Below are positions 1 to 7,883 of a stretch of 44,395 nt of DNA, piece after piece. Under the pieces are notes generated by a model. That model saw nothing but the letters and a program-made list of their open reading frames with translations. It had not been told where the DNA came from and did no database searches. This stretch comes from Microcaldota archaeon (GTDB taxonomy: Archaea; Micrarchaeota; Micrarchaeia; Anstonellales; Bilamarchaeaceae). The translations under genes were made by a program, and so were the position numbers. The stretch is taken from NCBI GenBank assembly GCA_018812625.1, contig JAHJDH010000030.1:1-44395 (forward strand), read 5' to 3'. Positions within the stretch are counted from its first letter, which is position 1, and every line of letters starts with the position of its first letter.

Positions 1-1
1 A

Positions 2-406
2 GTTGGTGGCTATAGTACTGGCCAGATGGTTGAAGACAAACGTATTTTTGGTGTAGCTACTTCTGATAAACTTAGAAAGAAGTTTGGCAAGATGGGTGTT
101 ATTTTTGGAGAAGCCAAAGGTTCAATTGTTGGAGCTGCTGGCCTTCTTCCTGCCCTTGCAAAAATAAACGGTCTTGATGGAGCATGCATCATGGGGGAAA
201 CTCATGGGAGTTATATCGATACTGCAGCAGCCAAACAAATCGTTGTTCTGCTCTCTAAATATCTTGGCGTTCCTGTAAATCTAAAGCGTCTCAATGAAAG
301 AGCAAAAGAAAGCCAGAAGATACTTCAAAAAGTTCAAGAAGAAGTGCAGAGTGCTATGGAACAACAGGAAGAAGCAGCATCAAAAAACATTTCTTATATT
401 CGATAA
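2..406 (+). CDS. PAC2-family protein (proteasome assembly chaperone-like), 5' truncated
   Basis: The frame is open from the window edge, upstream of the ATG used by the ORF track, and reads GGYSTGQ before that ATG, so the gene starts outside the window. Visible is the C-terminal half of a PAC2 domain (GGYSTG, then a hydrophobic AKGSIVGAAGLLPALAK helix and GETHGSY) followed by a charged helical tail with a coiled-coil look (ESQKILQKVQEEVQ). PAC2 proteins are ATP-grasp-unrelated homologues of eukaryotic proteasome assembly chaperones and are common in archaea; the archaeal role is not settled. A T-rich stretch follows the stop and may end transcription. The family call is fairly sure; a specific function cannot be given. 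Confidence 0.75.
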   Translation, partial: VGGYSTGQMVEDKRIFGVATSDKLRKKFGKMGVIFGEAKGSIVGAAGLLPALAKINGLDGACIMGETHGSYIDTAAAKQIVVLLSKYLGVPVNLKRLNERAKESQKILQKVQEEVQSAMEQQEEAASKNISYIR

Positions 407-447
407 TCTTTTATTCTTTTTCTCTTCATTTCCTTTTGGGGGATGAA

Positions 448-813
448 ATGAGGGGTCAAATCAGTTTTGAATATTTACTGGTATCAGTTGTTGCACTTTT
501 TTTATTGTCTATTTCTACAGCATCACTGATTAATATCAAAGAGTTTTCAGACGTTTCAATCGAAAAAGCTCAGTTTAAATCATCTGCAACAAAACTTACA
601 AATACTATTGCAGAGGTATGTGCTCTAGGTTCTGGAAACAGGCGCACTATTTTCTTAAAATCACTTCTTTCTGTTGATTATTATGATGGGATTGTGCAGG
701 TTACAAACAGCAGCACGATTACTGCTCCAATTGCATGTGAAGTTATTTCAGAAAAAAATCTCCAAGGATCAGTTGTTATCGAAAATAATAATGGAAAAAT
801 AAAAATCAAATAG
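448..813 (+). CDS. class III signal peptide pilin-like protein
   Basis: A small protein of about 121 residues that begins MRGQISFEYLL followed by a hydrophobic stretch to about residue 28. This is the archaeal class III signal peptide pattern (a short charged leader, then a QxSxE-type site next to the hydrophobic helix) cut by the archaeal prepilin peptidase and found in type IV pilins and adhesins. The rest is a small Ser/Thr-rich domain with two cysteines. I chose the ATG at 448 over the TTG at 436 because GGGGGAT lies just before it and the short leader then matches the family. It stands alone, away from the pilin operon at 29.4-33.1 kb, and its 3' end overlaps the convergent OB-fold gene by 8 bp. 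Confidence 0.75.
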   Translation: MRGQISFEYLLVSVVALFLLSISTASLINIKEFSDVSIEKAQFKSSATKLTNTIAEVCALGSGNRRTIFLKSLLSVDYYDGIVQVTNSSTITAPIACEVISEKNLQGSVVIENNNGKIKIK

Positions 814-1090
814 TAGAAAGTTTTCCGAATTTGCCCAAAGTAAGTTGCGGGGTTCCTTGCCATTCATTGCAGTAACCATTCTCGAGTTTTACTTTTGTGC
901 CCTCTTTTACTTTGTCAATTTCATCATTCCACAAAACAAGTATGATTGATCCTGTATCATCCTTTAATGTAAAGTTGGCAACTCTGAGTTTGCGTCCATA
1001 CTTGTTGATCTCTCTCTCATTATCTTTTGAGATTACTTCTGCTTCCAATTCAATACTGCCAGTACCTGGCTTTAATTCGCTGATATTCAT
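806..1090 (-). CDS. OB-fold nucleic-acid-binding protein (RPA/SSB-like)
   Basis: A 94-residue protein consisting of one OB-fold of the archaeal RPA type: ISELKPG at the start, the strand KLRVANFTLKDDTG near the middle, then IILVLWNDEIDKVKEG and a closing strand LTLGKFG. This order is typical of single-OB ssDNA-binding proteins related to RPA and SOSS-B. No zinc motif or acidic tail is present. The ORF track extends to a TTG at 1108; the ATG at 1090 is preferred because ISELKPG is the usual family beginning. Upstream it shares a palindromic TATA element with the divergent gene at 1164. Binding to ssDNA or RNA is inferred from the fold. Confidence 0.75.
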   Translation of the reverse strand: MNISELKPGTGSIELEAEVISKDNEREINKYGRKLRVANFTLKDDTGSIILVLWNDEIDKVKEGTKVKLENGYCNEWQGTPQLTLGKFGKLSTI

Positions 1091-1130
1091 AATTCTACTC
1101 AACTCCAATCATAGGTTGTTAAGAGATAAT

Positions 1131-1140
1131 CCTTATAATA
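1131..1140. promoter_or_regulatory. shared bidirectional TATA box
   Basis: CCTTATAATA reads as a TATA box on both strands (TTATAA core at 1133-1138). It lies 28 nt before the ATG of the plus-strand gene at 1164, which would be leaderless, and about 45 nt before the ATG of the minus-strand OB-fold gene at 1090, which would have a short leader. Confidence 0.5.
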
Positions 1141-1163
1141 CTTTTGTGATTTATTTGAATTCT

Positions 1164-1502
1164 ATGGACATAGTTAAAGACATTTATGTTGATCATCCAT
1201 TTCCAAAGCGGGATCCTGAAGATGGCAGTCTGATTCCAACTTATGTTCATGGTTTCCCTGAATTCAAAGAATCAAATGGGAGGCTTCTGGCAACATTCAA
1301 AGGCATGTTCAAAGTCAGTTTCGAAGTCAATCCCATACAGGCAGAGATTCTGAGGCAAATTGACGGAAAGAAAAACACTGGAGAGCTGCTGGAAACTGTT
1401 GAAAACAATATGACAAAACCTCCGGAAACTGTGCTTGATGAATGGAAAGTAATATCCAAGCATGCAGATCTGGTTGATTTGATCGTTCTTAATATGCCAT
1501 GA
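1164..1502 (+). CDS. small PqqD-like protein, function unknown
   Basis: A 112-residue soluble protein. The ORF track starts at 897, but that part is antisense to the OB-fold gene; the ATG at 1164 sits 28 nt after a TATA box and is the likely leaderless start. The middle (FKVSFEVNPIQAEILRQIDG, then NTGELLETVENN) resembles the winged-helix PqqD-like fold, in which a beta hairpin is followed by 'ILxxIDGxxTxxEL' helices. In other systems such domains bind peptide substrates for radical SAM enzymes, but no radical SAM gene is nearby. The resemblance is weak and no function is claimed. A minus-strand tRNA follows. Confidence 0.55.
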   Translation: MDIVKDIYVDHPFPKRDPEDGSLIPTYVHGFPEFKESNGRLLATFKGMFKVSFEVNPIQAEILRQIDGKKNTGELLETVENNMTKPPETVLDEWKVISKHADLVDLIVLNMP

Positions 1503-1537
1503 AGTTTTTCCAGAAAAAGAATTAGATTTAGCAAATA

Positions 1538-1656
1538 AGCCTCCGGAGGGATTTGAACCCCCAACTTCCTCCTTTCTCGTTTTTTAGATAAGCGAGTTCA
1601 AAACCCACCATCTAAAAGTTTACAAGAGAGGCACTCTACCGTTGAGTTACGGAGGC
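1538..1656 (-). tRNA. tRNA-Thr (TGT) with a 47-nt intron
   Basis: On the minus strand the 5' acceptor strand GCCTCCG pairs with CGGAGGC, the D stem is ACTC/GAGT with loop AACGGTA, the anticodon stem is CCTCT/GGAGG, and the T stem is GGGGG/CCCTC with loop TTCAAAT. The anticodon loop reads CTTGTA-A with anticodon TGT (Thr). It is interrupted after position 37 by an intron at 1574-1620, the standard archaeal site cut by the splicing endonuclease; the intron contains TTTTAGAT/ATCTAAAA arms that can form the bulge-helix-bulge neighbourhood. The 3' exon is 1539-1573. The discriminator is T, usual for archaeal tRNA-Thr, and no CCA is encoded. A TATA-like ATTTCATATA lies upstream near 1675-1685. Confidence 0.92.
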
Positions 1657-1720
1657 ATTTCTGATATGTTCCATATATGAAATCCAGAAAGCGCTTGTTT
1701 AGTATTAAATTGAAAATGTT

Positions 1721-1729
1721 TTAAATATC
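1721..1729 (+). promoter_or_regulatory. TATA box of tyrS
   Basis: TTTAAATAT after an AT-rich stretch, about 66 nt before the tyrS ATG, implies a start of transcription near 1750 and a leader of about 40 nt. The leader can form a short hairpin, GGACT (1751-1755) with AGTCC (1766-1770), and ends in the Shine-Dalgarno GGTGA at 1783. Confidence 0.45.
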
Positions 1730-1791
1730 TCTTTCTTAAACTTGCTCTTGGGACTGCTTTAATTTAGTCCATTATTTTTATCGGTGAACAT

Positions 1792-2841
1792 ATGGATATC
1801 GAGAGTAAAATTGACCTAGTTAAAAGAAAACCAACTGAAGAGATTGTTACGGAAGCGGATTTGCGAGCAATATTTGAGAATTATTCTGCTCCAAAACACT
1901 ACATTGGTTTTGAGATTTCTGGAAAGGTTCACCTTGGAACAGGACTTTGCACACTTCTCAAACTTAGGGATTTCCAAAAAGCAGGAATAAAGCCAACTGT
2001 TTTTCTAGCAGATTATCACTCATATATAAATGAAAAACTTGGGGGGGATCTGGATAAAATCCGCAAAGTTGCAAATGGGTATTTCAAGCATGCATTTGTT
2101 TCGCTGGGGCTTGAGGATGTAGACTATGTTCTTGCCAGCGACCTGTATGATGGGGATTATTGGAGGCAGGTTCTCAAAATCACAAAAGACACTACAATCA
2201 AGAGAATGCTTCGCTGCATAACAATAATGGGAAGAAGCGAAACTGAAGGAACCTCTTCATCTGCAATTCTTTATCCTGCTATGCAAGCTGCGGACATTTT
2301 TATGCTGGATGTTCAGATTGCTCATGCTGGAATGGATCAGAGAAAAGTCCATATGCTTGCCCGAGAACTTTCACATACTTACAAAAAACAAATTACTGCA
2401 GTTCATGGCCATCTCCTACCAGGCCTTCAGGGAGCACAAAGAATGAATCCAGATCAGGTGCTTGAAGCTAAGATGAGCAAAAGCAAGCCTTCCAGTGCGA
2501 TTTTTATTCATGATACTGTTGATGAAATTAAAAGTAAAATCAAAAAAGCATATTGTCCTGAAAAAGTTCTTGAAGGAAACCCAATGATAGAGTATGCAGA
2601 ATACCTTACTCTTCGTGAGCGGCCAATGAAAATCGAGAGGCCTGAAAAGTTTGGTGGGGACCTTGAGATTACTTCTGCAGAAGAACTTAAGGAAATTTAT
2701 TCTGCAGGGAAGCTTCATCCTATGGATCTCAAAGGCGCTGTTGCAAAAGAGCTGATTGAGATGCTTGCTCCATCAAGAGAATATTTTGAGAAAAACAAGC
2801 ATTATCTTGAGCAGATCCAACCAGCTGACATTACTCGCTAG
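1792..2841 (+). CDS. tyrS: tyrosyl-tRNA synthetase, archaeal type
   Basis: Charges tRNA-Tyr with tyrosine in the cytoplasm. The 349-residue class Ic synthetase shows the HIGH-like signature GKVHLGTG near residues 44-51, YPAMQAADIFMLDVQIAHAG in the Tyr-binding region, and the KMSKS loop as KMSKSKP at about residue 227-233. Length and lack of an S4 or EMAP domain match the compact archaeal/eukaryotic TyrRS. The ATG is preceded by GGTGA with good spacing. It follows the tRNA-Thr gene on the opposite strand. No missing catalytic residue is evident. Confidence 0.95.
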   Translation: MDIESKIDLVKRKPTEEIVTEADLRAIFENYSAPKHYIGFEISGKVHLGTGLCTLLKLRDFQKAGIKPTVFLADYHSYINEKLGGDLDKIRKVANGYFKHAFVSLGLEDVDYVLASDLYDGDYWRQVLKITKDTTIKRMLRCITIMGRSETEGTSSSAILYPAMQAADIFMLDVQIAHAGMDQRKVHMLARELSHTYKKQITAVHGHLLPGLQGAQRMNPDQVLEAKMSKSKPSSAIFIHDTVDEIKSKIKKAYCPEKVLEGNPMIEYAEYLTLRERPMKIERPEKFGGDLEITSAEELKEIYSAGKLHPMDLKGAVAKELIEMLAPSREYFEKNKHYLEQIQPADITR

Positions 2842-2887
2842 GAAACTGAGCGAGCTTTTATATATCCATAATATGTATCATCAACTG

Positions 2888-3457
2888 ATGGATAAGCAGC
2901 AAGTTACCGTAACAGATGTTCTCAAAACTACACAGGTTGCACTTGACAACTATGATGATATTTTTTCTGATTTTGATTATTCTGATTACTCAAAAAGATT
3001 GCTATCATCTGATTTTCTAAAAGAGCTTCAAAGAAGATACGAAGAGCGGAAAAAAGGAGAATACGAAGTGACATTTACCCTACCAAAAAACCAGCGAAAT
3101 GCAAAAACAGAATCTCTTATCAAAAAAAGAATCAAGAATCACTTCAAGGAAAATCTAACTAAAATTGACAAGACCATACAACAAAATCAACTAAGCGGGT
3201 TAGTAAAGGTTGTTGTTGGTTTTTTAATTTCAATATTTCTCTTTACATTCTCACTTCAAGATATTGTTCCAACAATCACTTTGCTTTCTGTTCTATCATG
3301 GTATTTTCTTTGGGCAGGTTATACTGATATTTTTGAAAGTGCTCAAAAATTACGAGGAAAGCGGGAATTTTTCGAAAACTTCCACAAGGCAAAGTTTTCT
3401 TTTGTTGATGAGGAGTCTTTACTAATGCCTAAGACTTTGTCTCAAGGAAGTTCTTGA
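2888..3457 (+). CDS. two-helix membrane protein of unknown function
   Basis: I do not recognise the family. The protein has about 189 residues: a hydrophilic, lysine-rich N-terminal half of about 100 residues, then two closely spaced transmembrane helices (VKVVVGFLISIFLFTFSL and the stretch ending TLLSVLSWYFLWAGY), then a charged C-terminal tail of about 40 residues. Both tails probably face the same side. The ORF track begins inside tyrS; a TATA box CTTTTATATATCC at 2855-2867 lies 27 nt before the ATG at 2888, so that start is preferred and would be leaderless (an ATG at 2873 is the alternative). The 3' end overlaps the convergent guaA gene by 29 bp. Confidence 0.7.
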   Translation: MDKQQVTVTDVLKTTQVALDNYDDIFSDFDYSDYSKRLLSSDFLKELQRRYEERKKGEYEVTFTLPKNQRNAKTESLIKKRIKNHFKENLTKIDKTIQQNQLSGLVKVVVGFLISIFLFTFSLQDIVPTITLLSVLSWYFLWAGYTDIFESAQKLRGKREFFENFHKAKFSFVDEESLLMPKTLSQGSS

Positions 3458-4013
3458 GTATTTTTTCTCCATTTTCAGTATGCCAAACTTCTGGATGAAA
3501 CTGAACTCCAAATATTGGTCTTTTTATATGTGCCATTGCTTCAATTTCACACGTATCTGATCTTGCCAATTTCTCAAATCCTTCTGGAAGTTCTGTTACC
3601 TGATCAAAATGAGAAACCCAAACTTTTAGTTTTCTTGGAACACCGTAAAATATCGTTCCGTCTTTTTCTATTTCAATTTCTCCAGTTCCATATTCTGCGC
3701 TTTTTCCCTTGTCAACTTTTCCTCCAAAAACATGTGCAATCATCTGGTGTCCATAACAAATTCCAAGAAGTGGCAATTTAATTTCTCCATCCCGAACTTT
3801 TTCACAAACATAACTTCCAAGATTAGGCGGTTCTTTGAAAACTGATTTTGGGCCTCCGGATATTATGATTTTGGAAATCCCCCTTTCCATCAGCTCATCG
3901 AAAATTGCTTGCTCTGCCTTGGCGTAAATCATTTCTGCTTCATATCCAAGTTCTCTGGCAGTTCTTTTGATCAGGTGTGTGTATTGAGATCCATTATCAA
4001 TAATCAGAATCAT
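3429..4013 (-). CDS. guaAA: GMP synthase subunit A (glutamine amidotransferase)
   Basis: Hydrolyses glutamine and passes ammonia to the separate ATP-pyrophosphatase subunit, which makes GMP from XMP in purine synthesis. At 194 residues it is the stand-alone class I amidotransferase of archaea, not the fused bacterial GuaA. The catalytic triad is visible: Cys86 in GICYGHQ, and His173 and Glu175 in FHPE. DNGSQYTHLI at the N-terminus and SGGPKSV are also typical. The partner subunit is not in this window. It is divergent from the rpo operon, separated by a 280-bp spacer in which I see no other gene. Confidence 0.95.
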   Translation of the reverse strand: MILIIDNGSQYTHLIKRTARELGYEAEMIYAKAEQAIFDELMERGISKIIISGGPKSVFKEPPNLGSYVCEKVRDGEIKLPLLGICYGHQMIAHVFGGKVDKGKSAEYGTGEIEIEKDGTIFYGVPRKLKVWVSHFDQVTELPEGFEKLARSDTCEIEAMAHIKRPIFGVQFHPEVWHTENGEKILKNFLETKS

Positions 4014-4207
4014 TATTTTATTTTGAAAGAGAAAAAATAAAAATCAGGCCTTGGTATCTGTTATTTTAATTATTTTTGGGCATGATTGTTGTTGCATAAA
4101 ATCATAAGAGTGTTATAATAATTCGATAAAAATGATTTAAAATCCGTCAAATCTGGTACATGGCCATTTTTTGCAAATCTCTGTTTTTTCACCTTAATTC
4201 TGGCAGG

Positions 4208-4216
4208 TTTATAATA
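4208..4216 (+). promoter_or_regulatory. TATA box of the rpoH-rpoB-rpoA operon
   Basis: TTTATAATA is the best TATA match in the 280-bp spacer between guaA and rpoH. Transcription would begin near 4238, leaving a leader of about 55 nt that ends in the Shine-Dalgarno GGGTGG. The rest of the spacer (4014-4200) is AT-rich; I see no gene or RNA there. Confidence 0.5.
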
Positions 4217-4293
4217 CTTTCTTTCTAAAATCACCTTACTCGGGGTGCTAGTCACATTGCTGGCGTTCTAATTTAATTATTGGGTGGTCCTGC

Positions 4294-4554
4294 TTGGTCA
4301 AAAAGAAAAAACAAGATATGTCTTCAATTGATGTTTTGGCCCATTCGCTTGTTCCTGAGATGAAGGTTCTGGCAGATGGAGAAAAAACTAAGGTACTCAG
4401 CAAGTTTGGAATTGATGAAACTCAACTTCCAAAGATTTTCCTTTCAGATCCTGCTGTAGGCGCTTTAAGTGCAGAGGTAGGAAACCTTATCAAGATCCAA
4501 AGGGATGATGGCACCGGTAAATACGTAACCTACCGGATAGTCATTGAGGGTTAA
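4294..4554 (+). CDS. rpoH: RNA polymerase subunit H (Rpo5)
   Basis: The archaeal homologue of the C-terminal domain of eukaryotic Rpb5, part of the jaw of RNA polymerase. The core reads VLAHSLVPEMKVL, then LSKFGIDETQLPKIFLSDP and ending VTYRIVI, which is the full RpoH fold. The start is TTG, chosen because GGGTGG lies 6-7 nt upstream; an ATG at 4318 would remove eight residues. The TTG start gives an N-terminus VKKKK identical at DNA level (18 nt) to the start of rpoB'. It is the first gene of the polymerase operon, 26 bp before rpoB''. Confidence 0.92.
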   Translation: MVKKKKQDMSSIDVLAHSLVPEMKVLADGEKTKVLSKFGIDETQLPKIFLSDPAVGALSAEVGNLIKIQRDDGTGKYVTYRIVIEG

Positions 4555-4580
4555 TTCCTTTCATATTCGTAGGTGTATAA

Positions 4581-6035
4581 ATGGTAGAAGGACTTATTGA
4601 ATCTTATTTCAAATCAAACTCTTTAGTCAATCAGCAAATTCTTTCCTATAACAAATTTTTGGATGTTGGTATCCAACAAGTAGTTGATCGTATTGGAAAG
4701 GTTACAACAAATGTTGACGGGTTTGAATTGAAACTTGGAAAAATTAGAATTGAACAACCTAGATATTATGAGGTTAAGGGTGGATACAGATCAATTATTC
4801 CAAACGAAGCGCGCCTTCGAAACCTTAGTTATTCAGCGCCAATTTTCCTCGAAATTATCCCTGTTTTTAATGGAGTTGAGAGGCCTGTTTATTCTGATGT
4901 ATTTATTGGAGAAGTTCCAGTTATGCTCAAGTCAAAATTGTGCTATCTTTCAAACATGAGGCGTGATGAATTAATTTCAAATGGCGAAGACCCGGATGAT
5001 CCTGGAGGATACTTTGTCATAAATGGAAGTGAACGTGTCCTAACTTCAATTGAGGATTTAGTTCCAAACAAACTTATGGTAACAAAAGAGAGGAAAGGTA
5101 TTGTTTCAAAGATTTTCTCAACTCATTATGGGTTTAGGGCCAGATGTGTTGTTGATAGGAATGCAGATGGTGTATTTACAGCAGAATTCCCTTCTACTCC
5201 AGCAGGAATCCCATTGATTCAGGTTCTAAGAGTGCTTGGGCTTGAAACCAATGAGCAGATTCTCGAAGCATTCTCTTCTGAAATGCATACTAAAAATGAT
5301 GTAATTCTCAATCTTGAAGCAGAACAATCAAATGATCAAGCAGAAGCAATTGAACTTCTCAGTAGAAGATTATCTCCAGGCCAACCCCCTGAGTTTAGGC
5401 TAAACAGGATGGAAAATCTTCTCGACAATTATCTACTTCCACACATTGGAGTTGATAAGTCAGCTCGATCTGACAAAGCAAATTATCTGATTCGAATGGC
5501 CGAGCGTGCAACAAAAGTAGCATACAAGGAAGTTGCACCTGATGATAAAGATCACTATGCAAACAAAAGAGTTAAACTTGCAGGGGATCTTATGGAAGAA
5601 CTTTTCAGATATGCATTCCAGTTCTTGATTAAGGATCTTGTATATCAAGCTTCTCGAGCAGATGCAAGAGGACGAAGATTGCAGGTTCATACGTTAATTA
5701 GACAAGATGTTATGGGAGATCGTATCAAATATGCCATGGCAACTGGAAATTGGATTGCAGGCCAGACTGGTGTATCTCAGCTTCTTGATCGTGTTAGTTA
5801 TGTGTCAACACTTTCGCATCTTCGAAGAATTATTTCTCCTTTGAGCAAAAAACATCCACATTTCAAAGCAAGAGATCTTCACGGAACTCATATTGGAAAA
5901 CTTTGTCCAAATGAAACTCCAGAAGGTCCTAGCTGTTCACTTGTGAAAAACCTGTCTGTTATGGCAGAAGTTTCAATTGGAATTGACGACGAAGAGATCG
6001 CTCGGGTCCTCAAGGCCTATGATGTAAAAGATTAG
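4581..6035 (+). CDS. rpoB2: RNA polymerase subunit B'' (Rpo2N)
   Basis: N-terminal half of the second-largest RNA polymerase subunit (protrusion, lobe and fork domains). The 484 residues begin LIESYFKSNSLVNQQILSYN and include DPGGYFVINGSERVL, IIPNEARLRNLSYSAPIF, and end after CPNETPEGPSCSLVKNLS, the usual B'' terminus. The split from B' at this point is the arrangement of methanogens, halophiles and many DPANN. The start ATG has the Shine-Dalgarno TAGGTG six bases upstream. rpoB' follows with an overlap between the TAG stop and the next Shine-Dalgarno, which suggests translational coupling. Confidence 0.96.
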   Translation: MVEGLIESYFKSNSLVNQQILSYNKFLDVGIQQVVDRIGKVTTNVDGFELKLGKIRIEQPRYYEVKGGYRSIIPNEARLRNLSYSAPIFLEIIPVFNGVERPVYSDVFIGEVPVMLKSKLCYLSNMRRDELISNGEDPDDPGGYFVINGSERVLTSIEDLVPNKLMVTKERKGIVSKIFSTHYGFRARCVVDRNADGVFTAEFPSTPAGIPLIQVLRVLGLETNEQILEAFSSEMHTKNDVILNLEAEQSNDQAEAIELLSRRLSPGQPPEFRLNRMENLLDNYLLPHIGVDKSARSDKANYLIRMAERATKVAYKEVAPDDKDHYANKRVKLAGDLMEELFRYAFQFLIKDLVYQASRADARGRRLQVHTLIRQDVMGDRIKYAMATGNWIAGQTGVSQLLDRVSYVSTLSHLRRIISPLSKKHPHFKARDLHGTHIGKLCPNETPEGPSCSLVKNLSVMAEVSIGIDDEEIARVLKAYDVKD

Positions 6036-6044
6036 GTGCTTTAC

Positions 6045-7874
6045 ATGGTCAAAAAGAAAAAACCAGAAAAAACAAGTATTTTTCTAAATGGAAGACTTGT
6101 CGGTACTCATCCTGACGGAAAAAGTTTAGCAAACCGTTTGCGTGAGAGAAGAAGGATGAACGAACTTAGCAGCCAGGTTAATATCTATTATAATAGAAGG
6201 CTCAATGAACTTCATATTTTAACAGACAAAGGCAGAGTAAGACGTCCATACATCGTAGTTGAAGAGGGCAAATCCAGACTTTCTCCAGGTGTTCTCGCAA
6301 GGGTAAAAAACAATGAACTTTCCTGGAATCATCTGATAAAAATGGGTATTATCGAATATCTTGATGCTCAGGAAGAAGAAAATTCATTTGTTGCAATTTC
6401 TGAAGATGAAATAACTCCAGAACATACTCATCTTGAAGTTGATCCATCAAATATATTTGGTGTAGTTGCAGGTATTCTTCCATACCCCGAGCACAATTCT
6501 TCTCCCAGAATTACTATGGCATGTGCTATGGCCAAACAGTCTCTTGGTATCTATACAACTAATTTTGCTCAGAGGTATGATACAAGAGCGTACATTATGT
6601 ATTATCCTCAAGAGCCAATGGTCAGAACAAGGCTTTACAAATCTCTTAATATGAGGGAAAAAGCAGCTGGACAAAATTGTATTGTTGCTTTGACTAGTTA
6701 TCATGGGTACAATATGGCAGATGCTATTGTTGTGAACAGGTCTTCAATTGATCGTGGTCTTCACAGAGTTGCCATGTTCAAGAAATACGAAACAGAAGAG
6801 CGCATGTATCCAGGTGGACAAAAAGATACAATAGAGCTTCCAACTCCAGAAGTAGTCGGCTACAGGGGAGAAGAAGCATACAAACACCTTGCTGAAGATG
6901 GAATAATTATTCCAGAAAGTGAAGTGGATGGAAAACAGGTATTAGTTGGAAAAACATCACCACCAAGATTCCTTGAAGAAATTTCTGTTTTCGGAGCTGT
7001 TGAAGAAAAGAAACGTGAAAGTTCTCTTTCTCTAAAATCTGGGGAAGTAGGAAAAGTGGATTCAGTTATGGTTACTGAAGGTCCAAGTGGAAACAGACTT
7101 GTAAAAGTTCGTATGCGTGCAATTAAAACTCCTGAGATTGGAGACAAGCTGGCCTCAAGACACGGACAGAAGGGAGTTATTGGTCTTAGAGTTGCACAGG
7201 AAGATATGCCATTTACCAAATCTGGGATTACTCCAGATTTGATTGTAAATCCTCATGCTATTCCGTCCAGAATGACAGCTGGTCACCTTCTTGAAACAAT
7301 GGGTGGCAAAGCAGGAGCTCTTGGTGGAATGCTTATGGATGCAACTGCCTTTAGTGGCAATACCGAAGAACAATTCAAAGCAATTCTCAAGAAAAACGGA
7401 TTCGATGAATACGGCGAAGAAGTCCTTTATGATGGACTTACTGGAAGAAAAATCACTACCAAATTGTTTATTGGAAACATTTACTACCAAAGGCTTCATC
7501 ACATGGTTTCAAACAAAATGCATGTTCGAAGCAGAGGTCCGGTTCAGCTTTTGACTCACCAACCAACAGAAGGACGTGCTCGAGAAGGTGGTCTTAGATT
7601 CGGAGAGATGGAACGTGATTGCCTTATTGGTTATGGTGCCAGTATGCTTATTCGAGAAAGATTGCTCGAAGAGAGTGACAAGACCACTATGAATGTCTGT
7701 ACTGATAGTGGTTGTATTGCAACTCCGGATTACACGCAGAACAAAAATTACTGCAGGCTCAGCCAGTCTGATAATTCAGAACCTGTTGAGATGAGTTATG
7801 CCTTCAAATTACTGCTTGATGAGATCCAATCTCTATGTATCTTCCCAAGAATAGTATTGAAGGATAAAAGTTAG
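6045..7874 (+). CDS. rpoB1: RNA polymerase subunit B' (Rpo2C)
   Basis: C-terminal half of the second-largest subunit: hybrid-binding, wall, anchor and clamp parts. Recognised by SYHGYNMADAIVVNRSS, KTPEIGDKLASRHGQKG, the stretch starting TAGHLLETMGGKAGAL, and HQPTEGRAREGGLRFGEM. The ATG at 6045 is preferred over the GTG at 6036 because the GGTG of TAGGTG is then correctly spaced. Oddity: the C-terminal zinc ribbon, normally CxxCG...CxxC, reads VCTDSGCIA...YCRLSQ (near residue 550), so the second cysteine of each pair is Ser, with one extra Cys two positions later; four-Cys zinc binding looks lost or altered. About 609 residues, near normal length. Confidence 0.96.
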   Translation: MVKKKKPEKTSIFLNGRLVGTHPDGKSLANRLRERRRMNELSSQVNIYYNRRLNELHILTDKGRVRRPYIVVEEGKSRLSPGVLARVKNNELSWNHLIKMGIIEYLDAQEEENSFVAISEDEITPEHTHLEVDPSNIFGVVAGILPYPEHNSSPRITMACAMAKQSLGIYTTNFAQRYDTRAYIMYYPQEPMVRTRLYKSLNMREKAAGQNCIVALTSYHGYNMADAIVVNRSSIDRGLHRVAMFKKYETEERMYPGGQKDTIELPTPEVVGYRGEEAYKHLAEDGIIIPESEVDGKQVLVGKTSPPRFLEEISVFGAVEEKKRESSLSLKSGEVGKVDSVMVTEGPSGNRLVKVRMRAIKTPEIGDKLASRHGQKGVIGLRVAQEDMPFTKSGITPDLIVNPHAIPSRMTAGHLLETMGGKAGALGGMLMDATAFSGNTEEQFKAILKKNGFDEYGEEVLYDGLTGRKITTKLFIGNIYYQRLHHMVSNKMHVRSRGPVQLLTHQPTEGRAREGGLRFGEMERDCLIGYGASMLIRERLLEESDKTTMNVCTDSGCIATPDYTQNKNYCRLSQSDNSEPVEMSYAFKLLLDEIQSLCIFPRIVLKDKS

Positions 7875-7883
7875 GTGATATTT

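Noticed and set aside
897-1163. N-terminal 89 residues of the ORF starting at 897
   Set aside because: Lies over the OB-fold gene on the other strand and upstream of the TATA box; the gene starts at 1164.
4070-4255. 61-residue minus-strand ORF in the guaA-rpoH spacer
   Set aside because: No Shine-Dalgarno, no family resemblance, and it overlaps the rpoH promoter. Composition is that of AT-rich spacer.
6036-6044. GTG start of rpoB' given by the ORF track (same pattern at 7875, 10539 and 30129)
   Set aside because: The GTG is part of the GGTG Shine-Dalgarno; the ATG nine bases later is correctly spaced in all four genes.
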